The notes beneath the pieces were generated by a model that searched no databases, was not told where the DNA came from, and worked only from the letters and a program-made list of their open reading frames with translations. A stretch of 64,000 nucleotides of DNA from Rhodospirillaceae bacterium (GTDB lineage Bacteria; Pseudomonadota; Alphaproteobacteria; Reyranellales; Reyranellaceae), in NCBI GenBank assembly GCA_009772935.1, contig WOUR01000002.1, positions 151,512 to 215,511 of the forward strand. Direction: 5' to 3'. Below, piece by piece: positions 1 to 8,818 of the stretch (position 1 is its first letter; every line of letters begins with the position of its first letter). Position numbers and translations under genes: made by a program.

Positions 1-195
1 GTCGATCCTGATCGAGCCGTTTTCCGGTCGCAGCAGACCGAGGATGCATTTCAGCAACACCGATTTGCCGGTTCCGGAGCCGCCGATGACGACCATCGAT
101 TCGCCCGGGGCCACGTCGAGTTCGATGCCCTGCAGCACCTTTTTCGGCCCGAAAGCCTTGGTGACGCCACGCAGCGAGATCTTGGGGGAGGCCAT
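1..195 (-). CDS. mlaF: ABC transporter ATP-binding protein, MlaF-like (partial, N-terminal part)
   Basis: This is the first 65 codons of an ABC ATPase that runs off the left edge of the window. The N-terminus reads MASPKISLRGVTKAFG, and a Walker A motif GGSGTGKS follows at about residues 39-46. The gene starts 14 bp after the MlaE stop codon, so the two should be cotranscribed. In the Mla system this ATPase powers the MlaE permease, which moves phospholipids between the inner membrane and periplasmic MlaD. The identification rests mainly on the MlaE neighbour, because only the N-terminal end is visible; the signature motif, Walker B and the C-terminus are outside the window. Confidence 0.85.
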   Translation of the reverse strand, partial: MASPKISLRGVTKAFGPKKVLQGIELDVAPGESMVVIGGSGTGKSVLLKCILGLLRPENGSIRID

Positions 196-209
196 GAGGC
201 GGGAGCCGA

Positions 210-989
210 TCAGCGCGCGAAGAAGGCTTCGGTGATGAAGTAGTTGAACGTCAGGATCAGGATCGAGGCCGAGACCACGGCGCTGGTAGTCGCCATGCCG
301 ACACCCTGGGCGCCTCCGCGCGACGTGTAGCCGTGGTAGCAGCCCATCAGAGTGATCAGGAATCCGAACACCGCTGCCTTCACGAGGCCCGAGAAGACGT
401 CCTGGAATTCAAGGAAGTCCATCGTGTTGCGCAAGTAGGCCGCGTCGTTGAAATCGAGCTTGTAGACGCCGACCAGGAAGCCGCCCAGCACGCCGATGAT
501 GTCGGCGATCAACACCAGGAACGGCAGGGTGAGGATGCCCGCGATCAGTCGCGGCACGACCAGATACTTGAACGGATCGGTCGAGAGCGTGGTGAGCGCA
601 TCGATCTGCTCGGTGACCCGCATGGTGCCGATCTCGGCGGCCATCGCCGCGCCGACGCGGCCGGCGACCATCAGGCCTGCCAGCACCGGACCCAGTTCGC
701 GGGTCAGCGAGACCACGACGACATTGGGGATCGCGCTCTCGGCGGAGAAGCGTGCGAAGCCGGTGTAGCTCTGCAGCGCCAGCACCATGCCGGTGAAGAT
801 CGCGGTGAGGCCGACCACAGGCAGCGAGTAGTAGCCGATTTCCATGATCTGCCGGAGAATCTGCCGGCGGTAGTAGGGCGGCTGCAGACCCTGCCGGATC
901 GCCTTGAAGGCAAAAGCGGTAACGCTGCCGATCGCCTCCAGGAAGGCGAGCGTCATGCGCCCCAGCATCGTGACCAGAGGAATGCTCAC
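210..989 (-). CDS. mlaE: Phospholipid ABC transporter permease MlaE (YrbE family)
   Basis: A 259-residue integral membrane protein of normal length for the MlaE/YrbE permease family. Recognisable family features are the region around residues 75-125, with RELGPVLAGLMVAGRVGAA followed by EIGTMRVTEQIDAL, and several hydrophobic segments after it. It forms the membrane channel of the Mla phospholipid transporter, which maintains outer-membrane lipid asymmetry. It overlaps the alanine racemase gene by 4 bp upstream and is followed 14 bp later by the ATPase gene. The periplasmic partner MlaD is not adjacent; a candidate mlaD is at 35059-35508. Confidence 0.95.
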   Translation of the reverse strand: MSIPLVTMLGRMTLAFLEAIGSVTAFAFKAIRQGLQPPYYRRQILRQIMEIGYYSLPVVGLTAIFTGMVLALQSYTGFARFSAESAIPNVVVVSLTRELGPVLAGLMVAGRVGAAMAAEIGTMRVTEQIDALTTLSTDPFKYLVVPRLIAGILTLPFLVLIADIIGVLGGFLVGVYKLDFNDAAYLRNTMDFLEFQDVFSGLVKAAVFGFLITLMGCYHGYTSRGGAQGVGMATTSAVVSASILILTFNYFITEAFFAR

Positions 990-2155
990 GCCGCTTCTCC
1001 CGCGTCGTCGGCCGGGCCGTCGGCATAGCCGTCGACATAGGCGCGGAAATAGCGCCGGCCGAGCGCGGTCATGATCTCGTAGGCATTCGTCCTGGCGTGG
1101 TCGGCGAGATCGTCGGGCGTGAGGTGGGGGCCCAGGATCTCGACCAGGCCGCCGGGCTGGCAGTCGGCTTCCGGCACGTCGGTCACGTCGATGGTCACCA
1201 GGTCCATGGAGATACGGCCGATCACGGGCACGGTGTGCCCGGCGAGATGCACGTGGGTGCGATTGACGAGGTTACGGAAATAGCCGTCCGCATACCCCAG
1301 CGCAATCGTCCCGATCCGGCTCGGGCGCGCCGAGCGCCAGGCGCCGCCGTAGCCCACCGTCTGGAAGGCATCGATCCGGCGGGTTTGCAGGATTTGGGCG
1401 TGCAGCGTCACGACCGGCAGCATCGGGTTCTGCTGGCCGGGCAGGGGATTGATGCCGTAGAGCGCCGCGCCCGGGCGAAGCAGGTCGAAATGGAAGTCCG
1501 GCCCCAGGAAGATGCCCGAGGAGTTCGCCAGCGAGGTCGGCGCGCCCGGCATCGCACGCACGAAAGTGCGGAAACGCGAGAGCTGCTCGCCGTTGACCGG
1601 GTTCGATGTGTCCTCCGAGGCGACGAGGTGGCTCATGATCAGGGCAAGTCGCAGGCCGCGCAGCCGGCCACGCTCGTTGATCAAGACCTGCGCGTCTTCT
1701 GCAGAGAAGCCCAGCCGGTGCAGGCCGGTGTCGAGATGCACGACGGCGTCGAGCGCCTGGTTGAAGCGCTGGGCGGCGGCCCGCCAGACATTGAGCTGCC
1801 CCAGGTGATTGAGCACCGGGATGAGACGGTGCTCGACGAAGTCCGGCTCGGTGCCGGGGAGCAGTCCGTTCAGGACATAGATCGGCGGCTCGGGCAGAAT
1901 GCGGCGGAGCGCAATTCCCTCGTCGATATGGGCCACGAAAAAGTGCCGGCAGCCCTCCGCCGCCAGCCGGGCACCGACCACGGCGGCACCCGTGCCGTAC
2001 GCATCGGCCTTCAGGACGGCAGCGCAATCGACCGGCCGGCCGGTGGCACGGCCAGCGTCGCGCAGCCCGCGCCAGTTGGCCGCGATCGCGCCCAGGTCGA
2101 TGGAAAGGATCGCGCCGGCCCGTCGCGCCGCGTCGTCGTCGCCAGTATGTGACAC
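986..2155 (-). CDS. alr: Alanine racemase
   Basis: A 389-residue PLP-dependent, fold-type III racemase that interconverts L- and D-alanine for peptidoglycan synthesis in the cytoplasm. The PLP lysine is K49 in AAVLKADAYGTGA. The second catalytic region is seen as TVGYGGAW followed by GYADGYFRNL, and the C-terminal domain carries VIGRISMDLVTIDVTDV. The length is normal. It lies between dnaB (9 bp upstream) and mlaE (4-bp ATGA overlap), a dnaB-alr order that I know from many alphaproteobacteria. Catabolic DadX and biosynthetic Alr cannot be told apart by sequence alone, but the housekeeping context favours Alr. Confidence 0.95.
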   Translation of the reverse strand: MSHTGDDDAARRAGAILSIDLGAIAANWRGLRDAGRATGRPVDCAAVLKADAYGTGAAVVGARLAAEGCRHFFVAHIDEGIALRRILPEPPIYVLNGLLPGTEPDFVEHRLIPVLNHLGQLNVWRAAAQRFNQALDAVVHLDTGLHRLGFSAEDAQVLINERGRLRGLRLALIMSHLVASEDTSNPVNGEQLSRFRTFVRAMPGAPTSLANSSGIFLGPDFHFDLLRPGAALYGINPLPGQQNPMLPVVTLHAQILQTRRIDAFQTVGYGGAWRSARPSRIGTIALGYADGYFRNLVNRTHVHLAGHTVPVIGRISMDLVTIDVTDVPEADCQPGGLVEILGPHLTPDDLADHARTNAYEIMTALGRRYFRAYVDGYADGPADDAGEAA

Positions 2156-2164
2156 GTCGTGACC

Positions 2165-3709
2165 TTAGAACTCTGGAACGGGCCCGTCAGCACCGACATC
2201 GAGGTTGCCGAACTTCGTGTACTTCCCTTCGAATGACAGGCGCACGATGCCAGTAGGTCCGTGGCGCTGCTTGGCCACGATGACCTCGGCCTTACCGTAG
2301 GTCTCCTCGCAGCGCTGCTTCCAGGCGTCGTGGCGCTCGTTGAATTTCTGGTCGCTCTCCTCGGCGCGCCGCGCCGGCTCGGTACGGGTCAGGTAGTATT
2401 CCTCGCGATAGACGAACATGACGACGTCGGCGTCCTGCTCGATCGAGCCCGATTCGCGAAGGTCGGCGAGCTGGGGGCGCTTGTCCTCGCGCTGCTCGAC
2501 GGCGCGGGAGAGCTGCGACAAGGCGACCACCGGCACGTCCAGTTCCTTGGCCAGCGTTTTCAGGCCTCGGGTGATCTCCGAAACCTCCTGGACGCGATTC
2601 TCCTGCCGGCTCTTGCCCGATGGATTGAGCAGCTGGAGGTAGTCGACGATGATCAGCCCGAGACCGTGTGTCCGCTTCAACCGGCGGGCGCGGGTCCGCA
2701 GGGCGGCGATGGACAGGGCGGGCGTATCGTCGATGAAGAAGTTCAGGTGCTCGAGTTCGTGGCTGACGTTCAGCACCGTGTCGAACTCGGTGCTGTTCAT
2801 TTCGCCTTTGCGAATTTTTTCGGAGGACAGCTCGGCCTGCTCGGACAGCATTCGGGTGGCGAGCTGCTCGGCGGACATTTCCAGCGAGAAGAAGCCGACC
2901 ACGGCGCCGTCCACCGCCTTCGGGTGTCCGTCGACGATCTCCTCCCGGTAGGCCTTTGCGGCGTTGAAGGCGATGTTGGTCGCCAGTGCGGTCTTTCCCA
3001 TCGACGGGCGGCCGGCGAGGATCAGGAGGTCGGACCGGTGCAGGCCGCCCAGCAACTGGTCGAGGGTGGAGAGACCGGTCGCCACGCCGGTGAGCTTGCC
3101 CTCGCGGCCATAGGCCGCCTCGGCGGCGGTCATGGCTTCGGTGAGGGCCACGCGGAACGGCTTGAAGCCGCCCTCGGTCTGGCCGGTCGTCGCCAGGTCG
3201 TAGAGCTTCTTTTCGGCAACCTCGATCTGCTGCAGTGCCGTCTCGTCGACGTCGCCGGAGAAGGCGCCGTTGACGACGTTCTCGCCGAGATCGATGAGCT
3301 GGCGGCGGAGGTAGAGATCGTGCACGGCCCGACCGAAGGCCGCGGCGTCGATCACATGCACCGAGGCTGCGGCGAGCCGGGCAAGGTAGGCCGCGCCCCC
3401 GGCTTCCTTCATCGCCGGATCCTGCTCGACATAGGTCTTGAGCGTGACGGCGCTGACCACCTGGCCGCGCTCGATCAGGCGCGACAGCGAATCGTAGAGT
3501 TTTCCGTGCGACGGGTCGGCGAAATGTTCGGGGCGCAGGAACTCCGCCACGCGTTGATAGGCGGCATTGTTCACGAGGATGGAGCCGAGCAGCGCCTGCT
3601 CCGCTTCGAAATTGTGCGGCGGCTCGCGAAGGCGCACATCTTCGGCGCCGGGCAGGCGCGTGACGTTCGAGGACTCTTTCAGTGGCTCCATCAGAATGTC
3701 TTTGCCCAA
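2165..3709 (-). CDS. dnaB: Replicative DNA helicase DnaB
   Basis: A 514-residue hexameric replicative helicase. The N-terminal DnaB domain begins at PHNFEAEQALLGSILV (about residue 31). The RecA-like C-terminal domain has Walker A GRPSMGKT with the lysine at residue 239, Walker B in LIIVDYLQLL, and the Arg/Gln-rich motif VVALSQLSRAVEQREDKRPQLADLRESG. No intein is present. The start used gives MGKDILMEPLK; the internal Met at residue 7 is a possible alternative. It is the first gene of a minus-strand run with alr, mlaE and mlaF, and a 69-bp gap separates it from the methyltransferase gene upstream. Confidence 0.97.
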   Translation of the reverse strand: MGKDILMEPLKESSNVTRLPGAEDVRLREPPHNFEAEQALLGSILVNNAAYQRVAEFLRPEHFADPSHGKLYDSLSRLIERGQVVSAVTLKTYVEQDPAMKEAGGAAYLARLAAASVHVIDAAAFGRAVHDLYLRRQLIDLGENVVNGAFSGDVDETALQQIEVAEKKLYDLATTGQTEGGFKPFRVALTEAMTAAEAAYGREGKLTGVATGLSTLDQLLGGLHRSDLLILAGRPSMGKTALATNIAFNAAKAYREEIVDGHPKAVDGAVVGFFSLEMSAEQLATRMLSEQAELSSEKIRKGEMNSTEFDTVLNVSHELEHLNFFIDDTPALSIAALRTRARRLKRTHGLGLIIVDYLQLLNPSGKSRQENRVQEVSEITRGLKTLAKELDVPVVALSQLSRAVEQREDKRPQLADLRESGSIEQDADVVMFVYREEYYLTRTEPARRAEESDQKFNERHDAWKQRCEETYGKAEVIVAKQRHGPTGIVRLSFEGKYTKFGNLDVGADGPVPEF

Positions 3710-3778
3710 GATGGGAGGGGGATCACAGCAAAGAATTTTGGGTGCCCGCTTATCCCGAGCGTAGCGAGGATACCTTTT

Positions 3779-5017
3779 CTATTCGGCCGCCATGGACCCC
3801 GCGACGTTCTTCAGACGTTCTTCAGCGACCATATAGTCACGAACGAGCGGGACCGCATCCTGCCGCCGCGCGATCTGAATCTGGAACACCATCTGATTCA
3901 TGTACCGGAAGGCCACCTCGCAGCCTGCGAGGTAGAACTCCCACATCCGGCAAAAGCGATCGTCGTAGCCGGCCAGCGTCTTGATCTGCTCGCGGTTGGA
4001 GAGGAAGCGTTGCCGCCAGAGACGCAGCGTCTCTGCATAATGCAGGCGCAGCACCTCGATGTCGGTGACCCAAAGTCCCGCCTTCTCGATCGCCGCCAGG
4101 ACTTCCGAAAGGGCAGGGCTGTACCCGCCGGGGAAAATGTACTTGCGGAGCCAGGTGTTGGTGCCGCCCGGCGGCTCCATGCGGCCGATCGAATGCAGCA
4201 GCATCACGCCGTCGTCCGCCAGCAGCTCCTTCACCTTCGTGAAGTATTCGAGATAGTGCGCCGAGCCGACATGCTCGAACATGCCGACCGAAACGATGCG
4301 GTCGTAGCGGCCCGGTTCCTCGCGATAGTCGAGAAGCTTGAAGCGGACCTTGTCCGAGACGCCCTCGTCGATGGCGCGACGGCTCGAAACGCCATGCTGC
4401 TCGCGCGAGAGGGTGACGCCGGTGACGTCGACGTCGAAGGCTCGAGCGAGGTACAGGCCCATGCCGCCCCAGCCCGATCCGATGTCGAGCACCTTCTGGC
4501 CGGGACTGAGGAGAAGCTTGGCCGCGATGTGCGCCTTCTTGTCGGCCTGTGCCGTCTCCAGGGGCTCGCTGCCGGTTCTGAAGTAGGCGCAGGAATACTG
4601 CCGGTCGGGATCAAGGAAGAAGTCGTAGAGTTCTCCCCTGAGATCGTAGTGGTGTGCCACGTTCTTCTGGGCCTTGCCGATGGGATTGTACTGCTCCAGC
4701 ACGCGGAGCCACCCCTGGAGCGTGTAGGACCAGCGCATCATGGCCGTCGAATCGACGGCGGCCATATTGCGCCCCAGGAGGTCGAGCAGATCGTAGAGGT
4801 CGCCGCGTTCGACCGTAAGCCGACCATCCATGTAGGCTTCGCCCAAGGCGAGACGGGGCCGAAGGGCGAGGCGGATGCCGGTCCACCAGTCGTGGACCCG
4901 CATTGTCACAGCGGGACCTGTCTTTGCGCCCCTGATCTGATGTGACCGACCTGCCTCATCGATGATGGTCAGTTGGCCTTCGCTCACAATCCGGGCAAGG
5001 ACCTGCGCCAGCAGCAC
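3779..5017 (-). CDS. cfa: Cyclopropane-fatty-acyl-phospholipid synthase family methyltransferase
   Basis: A 412-residue SAM-dependent methyltransferase of the CFA synthase family, which converts double bonds of membrane phospholipid acyl chains to cyclopropane rings. The N-terminal lipid-binding region (about 1-100) precedes the SAM-binding motif VLDIGSGWGGMGLYLA (about residue 175). Family signatures GVTLSREQ, SVGMFEHVG and the late WEFYLAGCE segment are all present. The length matches the family. It lies upstream of dnaB on the same strand but separated by 69 bp. Some relatives make other alkyl modifications, so the exact product is inferred. Confidence 0.9.
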   Translation of the reverse strand: MLLAQVLARIVSEGQLTIIDEAGRSHQIRGAKTGPAVTMRVHDWWTGIRLALRPRLALGEAYMDGRLTVERGDLYDLLDLLGRNMAAVDSTAMMRWSYTLQGWLRVLEQYNPIGKAQKNVAHHYDLRGELYDFFLDPDRQYSCAYFRTGSEPLETAQADKKAHIAAKLLLSPGQKVLDIGSGWGGMGLYLARAFDVDVTGVTLSREQHGVSSRRAIDEGVSDKVRFKLLDYREEPGRYDRIVSVGMFEHVGSAHYLEYFTKVKELLADDGVMLLHSIGRMEPPGGTNTWLRKYIFPGGYSPALSEVLAAIEKAGLWVTDIEVLRLHYAETLRLWRQRFLSNREQIKTLAGYDDRFCRMWEFYLAGCEVAFRYMNQMVFQIQIARRQDAVPLVRDYMVAEERLKNVAGSMAAE

Positions 5018-5078
5018 GACGGATCACTCCAATTTGTCGCTGCACGGATGTTAGTCACATCCGCTTTTTCGACGCAAA

Positions 5079-5112
5079 GGGGTGAATGCACAAAATTTCG
5101 CCGGGGTGAATG
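5079..5112 (+). repeat. 10-bp direct repeat in the promoter region of the iron-binding protein gene
   Basis: GGGGTGAATG occurs at 5079-5088 and again at 5103-5112, 24 bp apart start to start. The repeat lies about 80-115 bp before the GTG start of the ferric-iron binding protein and in the gap between divergent cfa and that gene. Direct repeats with this spacing suit a dimeric or tandem-bound regulator. An iron-responsive regulator is a guess from context only. Confidence 0.4.
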
Positions 5113-5192
5113 TGAATAAATCGCATTTGGATTGCCAGCATGCACTGTGGGTGATATCCGGCCACTGATACTCACTCGCATCGGAGGAAGAC

Positions 5193-6227
5193 GTGAAGAG
5201 ACGTGCGCTCGTGAAGGCTGGCCTGGCGTTTGGCTCCGGTGTGATGATCGCCCGGCGGGCTTGGGCGCAGGGCGGAACGCTCAATCTGTACTCTGCCCGC
5301 CACTACAAGACCGACGAGGCCCTGTACGGCAATTTCGCGGACCTGACGGGCGTCAGGATCAACCGCGTCGACGCCGAGCCCGACCCACTCATCCAGCGTC
5401 TTCGCACCGAGGGCGACAAGAGCCCGTGCGACGTGTTCATCACGGTCGACGCTGGCCGCATCGAGCGTGCCCGCGAGATGGGCCTGCTGCAGCCGACCGA
5501 CTCGGCGGTTCTGGCCAAGGCGATCCCCGCGCACCTGCGCGATCCCGACAACACCTGGTTCGGCTTCTCCAAGCGTGCCCGCGTCATCGTGTTCAACAAG
5601 GAGAAGATGCAGGCGGCGGGCGCTCCTCAGAACTACGAAGACCTGGCCGATCCGAAGTGGAAGGGCAAGGTTCTCATCCGCTCCTCGGGCAACATCTACA
5701 ATCAGTCGCTCACCGGCTCGATCCTCGCCGCCGACGGTCCGGAGAAGACGGAGACCTGGGCCAAGGGCGTTGCCGCCAACCTGGCGCGTCCGCCGCGCGG
5801 TGGGGATACCGACCAGATCAAGGCGGCTGCAGCGGGCGAGGGCGATGTCGCCGTCGTGAACACCTACTATTTTGTGAACCTCATGCGCTCAGCAAAGCCG
5901 GAGGACCGCGAAGTCGCCGCCAAGCTCGGCGTGATCTTCCCGAACCAGGCCAACCGCGGCACCCATGTGAACCTGAGCGCAGGCGGCATCGCCAGGCACG
6001 CGCCGAACAAGCAGGCCGCGGTCAAGTTCCTCGAGTACCTGGTCTCGCCGCAGGCCCAGAAGTATTTCGCGGACGGAAATTCGGAATACCCGGTCGTGGC
6101 CTCGGTCGAGCTTTCGCCGCAGCTCAAGGCGCTCGGCACGTTCAAGGAGGATCAGCTCAACGCCCGCGTGTTCGCCCAGAACAACGCCGAGGCGCTGAAG
6201 ATCATGGACCGGGCCGGCTGGAAGTAG
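5193..6227 (+). CDS. fbpA: Ferric-iron ABC transporter substrate-binding protein (FbpA/AfuA type)
   Basis: A 344-residue periplasmic binding protein of the ferric-transferrin-like family. A GTG start is chosen because GGAGG sits about 6 bp before it. The signal peptide runs to about residue 25 (AWA-QG) and has a twin-arginine-like start KRRALVK. The mature protein opens NLYSARHY, and the iron-ligating tyrosine pair is seen in NTYYFVNLM (about residue 228). It should bind Fe(III) and hand it to the permease encoded convergently at 6202-7839; the two genes overlap by 26 bp at their 3' ends. No ATPase gene for the system is in the window. Confidence 0.92.
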   Translation: MKRRALVKAGLAFGSGVMIARRAWAQGGTLNLYSARHYKTDEALYGNFADLTGVRINRVDAEPDPLIQRLRTEGDKSPCDVFITVDAGRIERAREMGLLQPTDSAVLAKAIPAHLRDPDNTWFGFSKRARVIVFNKEKMQAAGAPQNYEDLADPKWKGKVLIRSSGNIYNQSLTGSILAADGPEKTETWAKGVAANLARPPRGGDTDQIKAAAAGEGDVAVVNTYYFVNLMRSAKPEDREVAAKLGVIFPNQANRGTHVNLSAGGIARHAPNKQAAVKFLEYLVSPQAQKYFADGNSEYPVVASVELSPQLKALGTFKEDQLNARVFAQNNAEALKIMDRAGWK

Positions 6228-7839
6228 GCCGTCCCGACGCCGCCACCGTGCGGCTGAGGAGGATCACCGGCGCAAGGGACACGGTGACGATGAGAATGGA
6301 TCCGACGGCCGCCTGCGCAAGGCGCTCGTCGGATGCGAATCGGTAGACCCCGATGGCCAGCGTGTCGAAGTTGAAGGGCCGTATCAGCAGGGTTGCCGGC
6401 AGCTCCTTCAGAACCTCGACGAATGCGACGATGCCGGCGGTCAGGGCTGGCACCTGCAGCATGGGCAGATGGATTCGCCACAGGACGTCACGGGGCCGTG
6501 CCCCTAGGATCCGCGCGCTGGCGTCCATGGCCGGATCGATCGCGGCAAGTCCGGGTGCGACATTGGCCATGCCGACGGCGAGGAAACGAACCGTATAGGC
6601 GACGACCAGGGCGAAGGCGGTGCCGCTGAGCAGCAGGCCGGTCGGAATGCCGAGCACCTGCCGCGAGAGCAGGTCGAGGCCGCGATCGGCGAATGCCAGT
6701 GGCAGGAGCACGCCAACGGCAATGACGGCGCCGGGGATCGCGTAGCCGAGCGATGCGAAGGCGATGGTGCGGTGGAGCAGTCGCCAGCGGACAAGGCGGC
6801 CGGCATAGCTCAGGAACACGGCAAGACCGACGATGATCGCGGCCGCCACCGTCGCCAGGATCAGGCTGTTGAAGGCATCGCCGATGAACTGCCGATCGGT
6901 CAGCAGCACTCCCGACGACAAGGCGAGCTGCGCGAGATGGGCCGTTGGCACCACGAAGCCGAGCAGGATCGGCAGGGCGCAGGCGGCGAAGGCGGCGAGG
7001 CCCGCGGCCAGGGGAAGCTGCACCGGCTCGGCCACGTAGCGCAGGTTAGAGGCGATGGTGAAGCGCGCCCGTCCGCGCGACCGGTATTCCACCGCGACGA
7101 GGGCGATCGCGATCAGGATGAGGACCATGGAGAGCTGAGCGGCCCCCTCGCGGTTTCCCATGCCGTACCAGGTTCGGTAGATCGCCGTGGTGAAGGTGTG
7201 GATGCCGTAATACTGGACGGTGCCGAAGTCGGCCAGGGTCTCGAGCAGCGCGAGGGCGGTGCCTGCGGCGATGGCCGGTCGGGCGAGCGGCAGGCCGATG
7301 CGCAGGAAGGTGCGCCAGGGGCCGTTGCCGAGGATGCGGCTCGCCTCGAGCAGCGACTGCGACTGGGCAAGGAACGCCGCGCGCGCGGCAAGATAGACGT
7401 AGGGGTAGAGGACCAGGGTGAAGAGCAGGGCGACGCCCTGGGATGATCCGAAATTGGGGAACCAATAGTCGTCACGGCTCCACCCCATCGCGGCGCGCAA
7501 GGAAGACTGCAGCGGGCCGGCGAAGGTCAGCAGATCGGCGTAGGCATAGCCGATGATGTAGGTCGGCATGACGAGCGGCAGCAGCAACGCCCATTGCAGC
7601 AGCCGGCTTCCGGGAAATCGGCACATCGTCACGAGCCATGCCGTGCCGGTGCCGATCACGACGGTACCGAGGCCAACGCCGATCAGCAGGACCATCGTGT
7701 TGGCGAGAATGTCGCGAAGCTGGGTCTCGGCGAGATGACGCCAGAGTTCCCCCTGATCGCTGAAGAGGCTGGAGGCGATCCCGAGCAGAGGGAGCGCGAC
7801 GAGGGCGGCCACGGCGACGGCGCCCAGGCGCCAGATCAT
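6202..7839 (-). CDS. fbpB: Ferric-iron ABC transporter permease (FbpB type, duplicated permease domains)
   Basis: A 545-residue inner-membrane permease made of two fused binding-protein-dependent transport domains, as is usual for FbpB. The first domain has PLVMPTYIIGYAYADLL (about 90-110) and an EAA-type loop EASRILGNGPWRTFLRIGLPLARP. The second carries the equivalent DASARILGARPRDVLWRIHLPML (about 440-465). Roughly twelve hydrophobic segments are visible. It should move iron delivered by the binding protein encoded on the opposite strand. It starts just after the terminator of the ribosomal-protein operon, so it is probably expressed from its own promoter. Confidence 0.92.
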   Translation of the reverse strand: MIWRLGAVAVAALVALPLLGIASSLFSDQGELWRHLAETQLRDILANTMVLLIGVGLGTVVIGTGTAWLVTMCRFPGSRLLQWALLLPLVMPTYIIGYAYADLLTFAGPLQSSLRAAMGWSRDDYWFPNFGSSQGVALLFTLVLYPYVYLAARAAFLAQSQSLLEASRILGNGPWRTFLRIGLPLARPAIAAGTALALLETLADFGTVQYYGIHTFTTAIYRTWYGMGNREGAAQLSMVLILIAIALVAVEYRSRGRARFTIASNLRYVAEPVQLPLAAGLAAFAACALPILLGFVVPTAHLAQLALSSGVLLTDRQFIGDAFNSLILATVAAAIIVGLAVFLSYAGRLVRWRLLHRTIAFASLGYAIPGAVIAVGVLLPLAFADRGLDLLSRQVLGIPTGLLLSGTAFALVVAYTVRFLAVGMANVAPGLAAIDPAMDASARILGARPRDVLWRIHLPMLQVPALTAGIVAFVEVLKELPATLLIRPFNFDTLAIGVYRFASDERLAQAAVGSILIVTVSLAPVILLSRTVAASGRPTSSRPGP

Positions 7840-7843
7840 GGAT

Positions 7844-7888
7844 GCACCAAAATAAAACGCATGCCACCGCGGCGCGATGGCATGCGTT
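7844..7888 (-). terminator. Intrinsic terminator of the rpsF-rpsR-rplI operon
   Basis: A perfect 11-bp stem (7856-7866 pairing with 7878-7888) encloses an 11-nt loop. On the minus strand it is followed by TTTTATTTT (about 7855-7847). It lies between the rplI stop and the downstream permease start and should end the ribosomal transcript. Confidence 0.88.
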
Positions 7889-7921
7889 CGAAGAGCTGCG
7901 CAGTGCCTGTCGGCACGCGTG

Positions 7922-8569
7922 TTACTTCTGGTCGGCCGGCGTTTCCTCGGCCTCAGCCTCGGCGGTCTCGCCTTCGCCCTCGGCAGCCTCGGCCGACTTG
8001 GCCTCGAACAGCGCGGCAGCCTGATCGGCCGCGCGCTGGGCCGCTTCGGCGGCTTCCATGGCCGCGCGCTCGGTCTCCGCGACCAGCCTGCCGCCCTTGG
8101 CGAGGAATTCCGCTTCCTCGGCAGAACGGGCGACCAACACGGAGATCTCGACCACGACTTCCGGATGGAGGTGGATCTTGATCTTGTGTTCGCCCAGGGC
8201 CTTGATCGGCTTGTCGAGTTCGACCTGGCTGCGCTCGATCTTCACGCCCTGCGCGCCAGCGCCGTCGGCGATGTCGCGCGAGGTGACCGAACCGTAGAGC
8301 TGGAGCGCCTCGGAGGCCTGGCGGATGATGGTGACCTTGAGGTCGCTCATCTTGGCGCCAACCGCTTCGGCTTCCTGGCGGCGCTCGAGATTCTGCGCCT
8401 CCAGGACCTTACGCTGCGATTCGAAGTAGGTGATGTTGTCCTTGGTCGCGCGCAGCGCCTTCTTCTGCGGCAGGAGGAAGTTGCGGGCGAAGCCGGGCTT
8501 CACCTTCACAACATCGCCCATCTGGCCGAGCTTCGGCACGCGTTCGAGCAGGATGACGTTCATCGGCAT
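7922..8569 (-). CDS. rplI: 50S ribosomal protein L9
   Basis: A 215-residue L9. The N-terminal signature is [20 protein letters not shown], followed by the connecting helix and the C-terminal rRNA-binding domain. It is longer than the 149-residue E. coli protein because of an Ala/Glu-rich acidic tail (about residues 170-215), a kind of tail I associate with alphaproteobacterial L9. The first ATG is chosen because GGGAGAC is well spaced before it; an ATG two codons later is possible. It is the last gene of the S6-S18-L9 operon and is followed by a strong terminator. Confidence 0.97.
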   Translation of the reverse strand: MPMNVILLERVPKLGQMGDVVKVKPGFARNFLLPQKKALRATKDNITYFESQRKVLEAQNLERRQEAEAVGAKMSDLKVTIIRQASEALQLYGSVTSRDIADGAGAQGVKIERSQVELDKPIKALGEHKIKIHLHPEVVVEISVLVARSAEEAEFLAKGGRLVAETERAAMEAAEAAQRAADQAAALFEAKSAEAAEGEGETAEAEAEETPADQK

Positions 8570-8584
8570 GATTGCGTCTCCCGA

Positions 8585-8818
8585 CTAAGCGATGAGGTAG
8601 GGCAGGAGCGCCAGGAAGCGCGCGCGCTTGATCGCCTGGGCGAGTTCGCGCTGCTTCTTGGACGAGACCGCGGAAATGCGGCTCGGAACGATCTTGCCGC
8701 GCTCGGAAATGAAGCGCTGCAGGAGACGAACGTCCTTGTAGTCGATCTTCGGTGCATTCGCGCCGGAGAACGGGCAGCTCTTGCGGCGGCGGGTGAACGG
8801 ACGACGCTGGGCGCTCAT
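8585..8818 (-). CDS. rpsR: 30S ribosomal protein S18
   Basis: A 77-residue small-subunit protein with the S18 pattern: a basic N-terminus, [29 protein letters not shown], then [21 protein letters not shown]. It binds 16S rRNA in the platform together with S6. It overlaps the end of rpsF by 4 bp and is followed 15 bp later by rplI. Length and order are normal. Confidence 0.98.
   Translation of the reverse strand: MSAQRRPFTRRRKSCPFSGANAPKIDYKDVRLLQRFISERGKIVPSRISAVSSKKQRELAQAIKRARFLALLPYLIA

Noticed and set aside
2261..4945. 894-codon open frame on the plus strand opposite dnaB and the methyltransferase
   Set aside because: It is antisense to two certain genes. Its protein is rich in repeated Gly, Leu, His and Arg as expected from a shadow of high-GC coding DNA, and shows no domain.
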